DNA of 5,053 nt from UBA5336 sp964625835 (GTDB lineage: Bacteria; Pseudomonadota; Alphaproteobacteria; Caulobacterales; Hyphomonadaceae). The notes under the pieces were generated by a model. That model was not told the origin of the DNA, did no database searches, and was given only the letters and a program-made list of their open reading frames with translations. The stretch lies in assembly GCA_964625835.1 (NCBI GenBank), contig CAZVES010000164.1, forward strand, positions 1 to 5,053, in the 5' to 3' direction. Below are positions 1 to 4,849 of the stretch, one piece after another (position 1 is the first letter of the stretch; the number at the start of each line of letters is the position of its first letter). A program made the position numbers and the translations under genes.

Positions 1-794
1 GGCAGCTTGCGGCCCTTGATGGTGAGTTCGCAGCGCTGGGGCTCTGCACCGAGGGTGAGGGCTTCCCAATGGGCGTCCATGGCGGCGTCTGCTTCGGGGC
101 CAAGCGGGGTGTGCCAGACCGGCGTGCCGGTGAGGTGTTCCAGGCGATAGTCCCGCGCGCTGGCCAGTTCGTGCACCTCGCAGCGCTCCTTGAGCAGGGC
201 GATGAAGGGGGTGAAAAGCTGGCGGTTGATGCCGTGCTTGTAGAGCTCGTCGGGATGGCGGTTGGATGTGGCCACCACGGTGACGCCGTGCGCAAACAGG
301 GCCTCGAACAGGCGCGAGAGGATCATCGCGTCGGCGATCTGGGTGACCTGGAACTCGTCGAAGCAGAGAAGGCGGGCGCTGGCGGCGATCTCCTTTGCGG
401 CCGGCGCGATGGGATCGTCGCCCGCCCCGCGCACACGCCAGGGGCTGCGGCGGCGTTCAGCGCCGGTGAGGCTTCGCCAGGCGGCGATCGTGTCGTGCAC
501 GCCGGCTATGAATTCGTGGAAATGCACCCGGCGCTTCTCGCCGGCTGGCACGGGCGCGGCGGTGAAGAACATGTCCATCAGCATGGACTTGCCGCGCCCC
601 ACCCCGCCCCAGAGGTAAAGGCCCCTCGCCGGCTCGGGCTTTGAGAACCAGCCACCGGGTTTCGCCTCGCGAATGCGCTGGGAGACAGCGTCGAGCCAGC
701 CGGCGGCCTTCGCCTGCTCGGGGTCCTCGCGCAGGGCACCGGAGGCCACCCGCGCTGCAAGGGCCTCGCTGACGCTCCCGCCGGCCTCAGGCAA
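1..794 (-). CDS. zapE: Cell division protein ZapE / AFG1-like ATPase (3' end missing)
   Basis: P-loop ATPase of the ZapE/AFG1 (LACE1) family; in E. coli it associates with the Z-ring, and in mitochondria the homologue acts in membrane-protein quality control. Visible: RGLYLWGGVGRGKSML with the Walker A GGVGRGKS at residues 63-70, the family HFHEF segment near 91-95, Walker B LLCFDEF around 142-148, and the sensor-1-like TSNRHPDELY at 176-185. The reading frame is open to the window edge, giving 264 codons; E. coli ZapE is about 375 residues, so roughly the last 110 are outside. I chose the TTG at 792-794 because the following residues (EALAARVASGALREDPEQ) match the usual short ZapE N-terminus and no ATG lies nearby. 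A GTG at 747-749 is the alternative. No good Shine-Dalgarno is seen; the start overlaps the rhomboid stop by 8 bases, so translational coupling is likely. Family assignment is firm; the start is moderate. Confidence 0.93.
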   Translation of the reverse strand, partial: MPEAGGSVSEALAARVASGALREDPEQAKAAGWLDAVSQRIREAKPGGWFSKPEPARGLYLWGGVGRGKSMLMDMFFTAAPVPAGEKRRVHFHEFIAGVHDTIAAWRSLTGAERRRSPWRVRGAGDDPIAPAAKEIAASARLLCFDEFQVTQIADAMILSRLFEALFAHGVTVVATSNRHPDELYKHGINRQLFTPFIALLKERCEVHELASARDYRLEHLTGTPVWHTPLGPEADAAMDAHWEALTLGAEPQRCELTIKGRKL

Positions 795-1392
795 GGCCAA
801 ACGACCGCAGGAAGGACGTGATCGCGGCCGGATAGACCAGTGCGGTCAGGACCAGACCGGCCAGCGCGCCGCCAAGGTGCGCGCCATGGGCGATGATCGC
901 GTTCTGGCGCTTTGACAGGAAAAGACTGATGGCGATGAACAGCCCGCCGAAGACGATGGCGGGCATGGGGATGAAGAAGAAACTCAGCTGGGCCAGCGGC
1001 GCAAAAAGGCAGAAGCCGAGGACGACCCCGGACACCGCGCCCGATGCGCCAACGGCGCTGTAGCTGAGATTATTTCGCTTCTCCCAGAGCATCCAGGCCG
1101 ACGCGCCGACAAGGGCACCGAAATAGACGATCAGGTAACCGGCCGGGCCCAGTCGTATTTCCAGGATGCGCCCGAACAGGAACAGGGCATACATGTTGAA
1201 GAGCAGGTGCATCGGATCGACGTGGAGGAAGCCCGACGTCACCACCCGGTGCCATTCATTGCCCTTTGTGATGTTGCCGACGCGGAACAGGTTCTGTTCG
1301 TAGAAGTTCCGGTTGGAAAAGGCATAGAAGCTCGCCGCGAGGTTGGCCGCAATCAGCGCCGTGGTGACGGGAAACTGGGTGAGGAAATTCAT
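787..1392 (-). CDS. Rhomboid family intramembrane serine protease
   Basis: A 201-residue, largely hydrophobic protein with about six membrane segments and the full rhomboid signature. It has the EWHRVVTSGFLHVD loop (46-59), the HLLFN motif with H62 and N66 (the oxyanion-hole side), GASGAVSG with nucleophile Ser117, and AHGAHLGG with catalytic His172. The family cleaves transmembrane segments of substrates within the lipid bilayer; the substrate cannot be told from the sequence. Length is that of a minimal bacterial six-helix rhomboid without a cytosolic N-terminal domain. I chose the ATG at 1390-1392, which has GGGA five bases upstream and begins directly before the first membrane segment. 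An in-frame GTG at 1453-1455 would add 21 residues that look non-coding. Its stop overlaps the zapE start, so the two form a probable operon. A 178-base spacer separates it from queE upstream. Confidence 0.95.
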   Translation of the reverse strand: MNFLTQFPVTTALIAANLAASFYAFSNRNFYEQNLFRVGNITKGNEWHRVVTSGFLHVDPMHLLFNMYALFLFGRILEIRLGPAGYLIVYFGALVGASAWMLWEKRNNLSYSAVGASGAVSGVVLGFCLFAPLAQLSFFFIPMPAIVFGGLFIAISLFLSKRQNAIIAHGAHLGGALAGLVLTALVYPAAITSFLRSFGLA

Positions 1393-1570
1393 GGAAATCC
1401 CGGAGTGACAGACTGGCCATTGCCATGCCCCAAAGCCCGGAAGGGGGCAAGTCACCCGGTGCGGGCGACGACAAGGACACGATCACCGACTTCGACGTCG
1501 AGTGCCCTGGCAGGCTGCTAGAGTGTCCGTCTCAACAGGCACGCGGTTTCGACCATGCACAGAGGCTTTT
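1393..1570. other. Spacer between queE and the rhomboid gene
   Basis: This 178-base stretch holds no convincing gene. I see no strong terminator after queE and no clear -35/-10 pair for the rhomboid gene, although a promoter could be hidden here. On the minus strand a 12-codon ATG ORF (1518-1556) ends in TAG; the same frame continues as QPARALDVEVGDRVLVV to a TGA at 1452-1454 without a start. On the plus strand the codons at 1455-1502 spell an RTX-like run (see findings). Either could be the trace of a decayed gene, but neither is long enough to call. Confidence 0.5.
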
Positions 1571-2329
1571 TCAGGTGCCGCGCGTGTCTCCATGGGCATG
1601 GATGTGCAGCCGGTCGGAGACATGGTAGCCGCGCGCCGAGGCCTCTGGCCGAATCCAGGCCAGCCGGGACTTCAGGGTCTCGCTGTCGCGCCCTTCCGGC
1701 ATCAGCCAGGTGCGCGACGGGCTCATGCCAGAGCCGCTGACCAGCGCGTCGACCTCATCCAGGTCAGATGGCTGGGCGACCACGAACTTGAAGACGGCGC
1801 GCGGTTCGCTGCCGTAAAAGCGCAGGACATCCCAGCGCCGGCGCACCTCCTGACGATTGCCGGAATGGGCGAGCTTGGGCGAGACGTTGAACTGGTTTGC
1901 ATGGGCAAGGACGCCGCGCATGGGCGCGACCGTGCCATTGGTCTCGATCTCGATGGCCCAGTCGTCGGGATGCTGGTGAGCAAGACTGCTGCAGAATGTG
2001 CTCAGCTCCCTGAGTTGCAGGAGTGGCTCTCCGCCGGTGATGATGACACGCCTCAGCGGCTGCCGGCGGACGCGGTCACAGAGATCCTCCACTGACAGAT
2101 CCACCGTCTCGACGGCGCGGTCGAACTTGGCCGCCCGTTCCGGCCTGTCGTCGGCATGGCGGAATTCGGTGCCCTCGAAATTCCACGTATATGGAGTGTC
2201 ACACCACACACATTGCAGGTTGCACTGGGACAGGCGGATGAACAGGCTGGGCTCGCCAGCCGTGGGGCCCTCGCCCTGGGGCGCGGCAAAGATTTCGGGC
2301 TCTCCGGGTCGGATCGTGGCAAGGCGCAT
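1571..2329 (-). CDS. queE: 7-carboxy-7-deazaguanine synthase QueE (radical SAM)
   Basis: Radical S-adenosylmethionine enzyme that contracts 6-carboxy-5,6,7,8-tetrahydropterin to 7-carboxy-7-deazaguanine, a committed step of queuosine tRNA modification and other 7-deazaguanine pathways. The 252-residue product shows the PQGEGP segment near its start and the 4Fe-4S cluster motif CNLQCVWC (CX3CX2C, Cys36, Cys40, Cys43) followed by DTPYTWNF. The SAM-binding TGGEP lies at 98-102, then NVSPK, FKFVV and MPEG segments, and the typical C-terminus RLHIHAHGDTRGT. It is somewhat longer than E. coli QueE (about 223), with extra sequence between the cluster motif and GGEP. I chose the ATG at 2327-2329; an in-frame GTG at 2351-2353 adds eight residues and has a purine-rich GGCGGGCGGG just upstream, so it is a real alternative. 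No queC, queD or queF is visible; those steps must be encoded elsewhere. Confidence 0.94.
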   Translation of the reverse strand: MRLATIRPGEPEIFAAPQGEGPTAGEPSLFIRLSQCNLQCVWCDTPYTWNFEGTEFRHADDRPERAAKFDRAVETVDLSVEDLCDRVRRQPLRRVIITGGEPLLQLRELSTFCSSLAHQHPDDWAIEIETNGTVAPMRGVLAHANQFNVSPKLAHSGNRQEVRRRWDVLRFYGSEPRAVFKFVVAQPSDLDEVDALVSGSGMSPSRTWLMPEGRDSETLKSRLAWIRPEASARGYHVSDRLHIHAHGDTRGT

Positions 2330-2398
2330 GGCCGGGAACGTAGTGGCTTGCACGCCCGCCCGCCAGTATCGGATCCCAAACTGCGGGATTCAGAGCAG

Positions 2399-2415
2399 GG
2401 GCGCACCGGGCACCC
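2399..2415 (-). terminator. Weak GC hairpin after the sigma-54 regulator gene
   Basis: On the minus strand, 12 bases after the regulator stop codon, GGGTGC and GCGCCC can pair (six pairs, one G-U) around the loop CCGGT. There is no U-run after it, so it is at best a weak or Rho-assisted terminator or a pausing hairpin. In GC-rich DNA such stems arise by chance. The 73-nt gap to queE makes read-through into queE possible. Confidence 0.2.
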
Positions 2416-2427
2416 GAATGGGCCATG

Positions 2428-3885
2428 TCATTCATTGGCGGCGCGCGCCAGCCCGTCGGCGGAAGGGGACGCAGCTTCAGCCGCCCAGGCCTCGCGTTTG
2501 CGATAGATGGTCGAGGGCGAGACCTGCAGCGTGTCGGCCGCCTTTCGCAGGTTGCCATCGCACCGCTCGATCACGGCCTCGATGACTTCACGCTCAATCT
2601 GGGCCAGCGGGCGCATGACGGCCAGCAGCAACCGGCGTGACAGGGGTGCCTCGCCGGCCGGTCCAGCCGGGCTCGCCAAGTGCAGGCGGGGGATCTCCGG
2701 GGTCTCGGGCGCCGCCTGCACCCCAGCGGGAAACAGGTCCCCGGCGTCCAGTTCGCCGTTTGGCGAAAGCACCACTGCGCGGCGGATCACATTCTGCAGT
2801 TCGCGCACATTGCCGGGCCAGTGATGGCTGGCCAGCGCATCCAGCGCGGACGGGTCGAACCCGCCGCCCTCGCGGCCTTCCTCCTGCGCAAAGCGGGCCC
2901 GGAAGCTGATCGCCAGATCAATCACGTCACTGCCGCGCGCACGCAGGGGCGGCATGTGCAGGCTGAGGATGTTGAGGCGGTAATAGAGGTCTTCGCGGAA
3001 TCGGCCCGCGCCAATCTCCCGGGAGAGGTCGCGGTTCGTGGCACAGATGATGCGCACATCCACGCGGGATACCGCGTCGCTGCCCACGCGTTTCACTTCG
3101 CCGGTTTGCAGGAAACGGAGCAGTTTCGCCTGCAGCGAAATGTCCATCTCTCCGACCTCATCGAGGAACAGCGTGCCACCGTCTGCCGCACGCGCAGCGC
3201 CCGTTCGCTCACTGGCCGCGCCCGTGAACGCACCACGGACATGTCCGAAAATCTCCGACTCCATGAGCTCCTTGGGCAGCGCCGCGCAATTGAGCGCCAC
3301 AAAAGGCCCGCCGGTCCGGTTGCTGCGATTGTGCAGCCAGTGGGCGCAGACCTCCTTGCCGGTACCGGATTCGCCCGTGATCAGGACCGGGGCGCTGGAG
3401 GGGGCAAACCTTTCGGCCAGGGCCATCACTTCCCGCATCGGCTGGGATCGACCGAGCATCTCCACCGCATCGTTCGGCGGCGGCTTCGGTCGCTCTGCAG
3501 GCTTGCTGATGGGGGCAGACAAGGCCTCCTTTACGGCGTTACGTAGCCGGGCGGGCGAGGCGGGCTTGGGCAGAACGTTCGCACAGCCAAGCTGCATCGC
3601 CCTGACTGCGCCGGACATGGACACGTCGGCGGTGACACAGATGATTGCGGTGCCGGCATCCCGCTCCAGCGCGGCCTTGATGAAGCCTTTCACATCGCCC
3701 GGGAACTGGCCTGCATCCATGATGATCGCCGCGCAGACTTTCGCCTCCAGAAAGGCGCGCGCCTGCTCCTCGGTGTCGGCCGTGAGCACTTTGTAGCCGG
3801 CATCGGCCAGGGCTTCACTCTGCAGTCTGCGCGCTGATGGTTCCGACTCGATGATCAAGAGGGTCTGTTCTGTTCGAATGGGCAT
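2428..3885 (-). CDS. Sigma-54-dependent response regulator (REC-AAA+-Fis HTH), NtrC/AtoC type
   Basis: A 485-residue bacterial enhancer-binding protein with the three standard domains. Residues about 8-122 are a receiver domain, 128-137 a proline-rich linker, 143-373 the sigma-54 AAA+ domain, and 427-467 a Fis-type helix-turn-helix (DGNLRKAADTLQVSPSTIYR). The AAA+ domain is complete: Walker A GESGTGKE (171-178), GAFTGA sigma-54 contact loop (218-223), TLFLDE Walker B (238-243), the RFRED arginine-finger region (295-299) and WPGNVREL sensor II (356-363). It should therefore open sigma-54 promoters. The receiver is unusual: the usual acidic pair reads IES, while the putative phosphoacceptor Asp56, Thr85 and Lys107 remain. 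I chose the ATG at 3883-3885 (GGAGA about 11 bases upstream); a TTG at 3901-3903 would add six residues. No histidine kinase is adjacent, so it is an orphan here. It resembles AtoC/TacA-type regulators, but I cannot name an orthologue. Confidence 0.95.
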   Translation of the reverse strand: MPIRTEQTLLIIESEPSARRLQSEALADAGYKVLTADTEEQARAFLEAKVCAAIIMDAGQFPGDVKGFIKAALERDAGTAIICVTADVSMSGAVRAMQLGCANVLPKPASPARLRNAVKEALSAPISKPAERPKPPPNDAVEMLGRSQPMREVMALAERFAPSSAPVLITGESGTGKEVCAHWLHNRSNRTGGPFVALNCAALPKELMESEIFGHVRGAFTGAASERTGAARAADGGTLFLDEVGEMDISLQAKLLRFLQTGEVKRVGSDAVSRVDVRIICATNRDLSREIGAGRFREDLYYRLNILSLHMPPLRARGSDVIDLAISFRARFAQEEGREGGGFDPSALDALASHHWPGNVRELQNVIRRAVVLSPNGELDAGDLFPAGVQAAPETPEIPRLHLASPAGPAGEAPLSRRLLLAVMRPLAQIEREVIEAVIERCDGNLRKAADTLQVSPSTIYRKREAWAAEAASPSADGLARAANE

Positions 3886-3905
3886 GGGCGATCTGGTCTC
3901 CAATT

Positions 3906-4033
3906 GGATGCGCCCTGCCAGATGCCCGAGAAGTGGTTAAAATACACCTACAGGTTGAATTTAGCGCTGAACGAGGGATGCGAATTGCATCGAGGGTCTT
4001 TCGCAAACTGCAATCCGGCCGTGCAGGATGCGA
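3906..4033. promoter_or_regulatory. Three GGATGCG repeats and a GATGC-N5-GCATC palindrome upstream of the sigma-54 regulator
   Basis: GGATGCG occurs at 3906-3912, 3976-3982 and 4026-4032, with start-to-start spacings of 70 and 50 bases, close to whole helical turns. The middle copy is part of the perfect inverted repeat GATGC-GAATT-GCATC (3977-3991), flanked by direct CGAGGG copies at 3972-3977 and 3991-3996. Fis-type HTH regulators of the NtrC class bind short inverted repeats as dimers, so these could be operator sites for the adjacent regulator. The repeats are directly visible; the regulatory role is inference. Confidence 0.4.
4002..4017 (-). promoter_or_regulatory. Possible sigma-54 (-24/-12) promoter for the regulator gene
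   Basis: Read on the minus strand, this 16-base stretch (CGGATTGCAGTTTGCG) has GG and GC with exactly ten bases between them and TTGC at the -12 element. It lacks the CAC part of the TGGCAC consensus at -24 and the final A/T. If real, transcription would begin near 3990, about 105 bases before the start codon, and would make the regulator autoregulatory. The match is partial and could be chance. Confidence 0.22.
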
Positions 4034-4127
4034 CTGTTCTGATCGCACGAAGTTTCTCAGTGCATTGATTTTCTGGTTGAATTATCCGCTCGGGAGTCTG
4101 GCCCGGGTCTTGTAAACCCTGAAACCT

Positions 4128-4143
4128 GTCGGGAGCCCCCGAC
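4128..4143. repeat. Perfect 6-bp GC hairpin
   Basis: GTCGGG and CCCGAC form a perfect six-base stem around the tetraloop AGCC (GGCT on the minus strand). In the minus-strand direction it follows the larger inverted-repeat element and is succeeded by a modestly T-rich stretch (AGGTTTCAGGGTTTA), so together they may end transcription from the thioesterase operon. There is no canonical U-tract. Base 4143 is shared with the outer arm of the larger element, so the two structures compete slightly. Confidence 0.4.
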
Positions 4144-4248
4144 CTGCCGAGGCGAAACAACCGGGCGAGCATGCAGCAGCTCGATGGCCCTTCCTCCTTG
4201 CCCCCACACGGGGCCTTCCGTTTCCCGGTTCTGTTTCGTCTCGGCAGG
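4143..4248. repeat. 106-base element with 17-bp inverted-repeat ends and nested stems
   Basis: The left arm CCTGCCGAGGCGAAACA (4143-4159) pairs with the right arm TGTTTCGTCTCGGCAGG (4232-4248) at 17 positions with one exception. G4152 faces T4239, a G-U pair in a plus-strand RNA but an A-C mismatch in a minus-strand RNA. After a small asymmetric bulge the stem resumes with CCGGG (4161-4165) and CCCGG (4224-4228). Inside are two further hairpins: CGAGC/GCTCG (4166-4170 with 4179-4183) and GCCCC/GGGGC (4200-4204 with 4210-4214); alternatively GGCCC/GGGCC (4186-4190 with 4211-4215). The result is a branched fold. It starts 16 bases beyond the thioesterase stop. It may be a terminator-like or RNA-stabilising structure, a small RNA, or a palindromic repeat/MITE-like unit; no target-site duplication is seen. 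The repeat is directly visible; its role is unknown. Confidence 0.6.
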
Positions 4249-4263
4249 ACTTCCCGCCGCGCT

Positions 4264-4752
4264 TCATCGACTGTCCAGCGCGCTCTGGTCGCGGATCGCC
4301 TTCCAGGCCAACACCTTGACCAGGAGCTTGCCAGCCGGGCTGCGCCATTCGGCCTCGACATAACCAGTGGTGCGCGACGTGTTCACCACCTTTGCCGTGA
4401 TTTCGATGTCGCCATGCGGCACCGGACGGAACAGCTTGATCTGCAAGTCCTGAGTGGTGAAGCCCTGCTCGCCAGTCAGGGCTGATGCCATGCAGATCGA
4501 CACCACATGATCAGAAAGGGCGCCCACCCAGCCGCCAAAGGCCCGCCCCGGTGAGATGTCGCGGTCACCCGTATTGGGCCAGACATAGCGGACCTGGCCG
4601 GGTGCAACGTCCCGCAACCAAAGCTCGGGGCGGATGCCCAGGTGCTTGAGCGCAGGCGGTCGGCCGGTCCATTCGCCATGGCTGATCTGCTTGAGAAAAC
4701 CGGCGAACCACCCGGTGTACTCCCCTGGCGCGATGTTCGGTGGGCCAGGCAT
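4264..4752 (-). CDS. PaaI-like hotdog-fold acyl-CoA thioesterase
   Basis: A 162-residue protein with the single hotdog domain of the PaaI/4HBT thioesterases, which hydrolyse acyl-CoA thioesters in the cytoplasm, usually as oligomers. The central helix GGWVGALSDHVVSICMASAL (73-91) carries Asp81 at the usual acidic position. It is followed by the strands FTTQDLQIKLFRPV, DIEITAKVVNTSRTTGYVEAEW and LLVKVLAWKAI. The residue before the GG pair is Phe72, where many PaaI proteins have His. The N-terminus PGPPNIAPGEYTGW is typical of alphaproteobacterial members. I chose the ATG at 4750-4752, whose A is shared with the TGA of a short upstream ORF (TGATG). In-frame alternatives are GTG at 4753-4755 and TTG at 4792-4794. 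The frame stays open upstream of those and reads protein-like, so the native start may have been lost by a frameshift (see findings). It lies 97 nt after the SDR gene; shared acyl-CoA or fatty-acid metabolism is likely, but the substrate is unknown. Confidence 0.85.
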   Translation of the reverse strand: MPGPPNIAPGEYTGWFAGFLKQISHGEWTGRPPALKHLGIRPELWLRDVAPGQVRYVWPNTGDRDISPGRAFGGWVGALSDHVVSICMASALTGEQGFTTQDLQIKLFRPVPHGDIEITAKVVNTSRTTGYVEAEWRSPAGKLLVKVLAWKAIRDQSALDSR

Positions 4753-4820
4753 CACGCGAGGCCCGCCGCGCCGGGTTCGCCCAAGCCCCAGCAAAGAGGC
4801 AAGCGTCGTTGTCCAGTCAT
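4752..4820 (-). CDS. 22-codon upstream ORF (leader peptide or frameshifted true start of the thioesterase)
   Basis: An ATG at 4818-4820 has the best Shine-Dalgarno of the region: GGGGGA at 4825-4830, four bases upstream. It opens a 22-codon frame beginning MTGQRRLPLCW that stops at TGA 4752-4754, overlapping the ATG of the thioesterase by one base. It lies 29 nt after the SDR stop. Either it is a small leader ORF that couples translation to the thioesterase, or the ATG is the original thioesterase start thrown out of frame by a one-base loss: the next frame reads DWTTTLASLLGLGRTRR and runs without a stop into the thioesterase. I favour the second reading slightly. No known leader-peptide family is recognised and there are no runs of a single regulatory codon. 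Confidence 0.4.
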   Translation of the reverse strand: MTGQRRLPLCWGLGEPGAAGLA

Positions 4821-4824
4821 TGTG

Positions 4825-4830
4825 TCCCCC
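4825..4830 (-). promoter_or_regulatory. Strong ribosome binding site ahead of the thioesterase region
   Basis: GGGGGA on the minus strand sits four bases from the ATG at 4818-4820. Neither in-frame thioesterase start (4752, 4794) has a comparable purine run at the right distance, so this site is the main evidence that ribosomes load at 4820 and that the annotated thioesterase start needs scrutiny. Confidence 0.5.
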
Positions 4831-4849
4831 AAACTCCGGTTTCCCCTGA

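Larger units (their letters stand above)
3886..4263. other. 378-base gene-free region upstream of the sigma-54 regulator
   Basis: No ORF here looks coding; the minus-strand frames across it have low-complexity Arg/Pro/Ser-rich products and start inside the thioesterase gene. The half near the regulator (about 3935-4085) is visibly richer in A and T than the surroundings, as expected of a promoter region. The half near the thioesterase (about 4090-4250) is GC-rich and full of inverted repeats. Parts with specific signals are listed as separate entries. The length, much more than the other spacers in this window, suggests that the regulator has its own promoter here. Confidence 0.6.

Noticed and set aside
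69..644. 191-codon plus-strand ORF opposite zapE
   Set aside because: The minus strand encodes a clear ZapE with Walker motifs across the same bases. The plus-strand product has no recognisable domain and is a typical GC-rich antisense shadow.
1518..1556. 12-codon minus-strand ORF after queE (begins MVETACLL)
   Set aside because: It is very short, has no clear Shine-Dalgarno and nothing to suggest a leader role; it ends at TAG far from the rhomboid start.
2680..3796. Long plus-strand ORFs (288 and 252 codons) opposite the sigma-54 regulator
   Set aside because: The minus strand carries an uninterrupted REC-AAA+-HTH protein with all expected motifs; the antisense products show none.
4100..4120. 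tRNA-Thr-like anticodon arm: GGGT-CTTGTAA-ACCC (loop with a TGT anticodon)
   Set aside because: The loop matches that of tRNA-Thr(UGU), but the flanks give no acceptor stem, no D-arm and no TTCGA T-arm, so it is neither a complete tRNA nor a supported fragment.
4143..4248. Insertion sequence or transposon remnant
   Set aside because: Inverted-repeat ends are present, but there is no transposase sequence and no flanking target-site duplication, so only a repeat element is reported.
3948..4361. 137-codon minus-strand ORF spanning the gene-free region
   Set aside because: It starts inside the thioesterase gene in another frame, crosses the inverted-repeat element, and gives an Arg/Ser/Pro-rich product with no domain or ribosome binding site.
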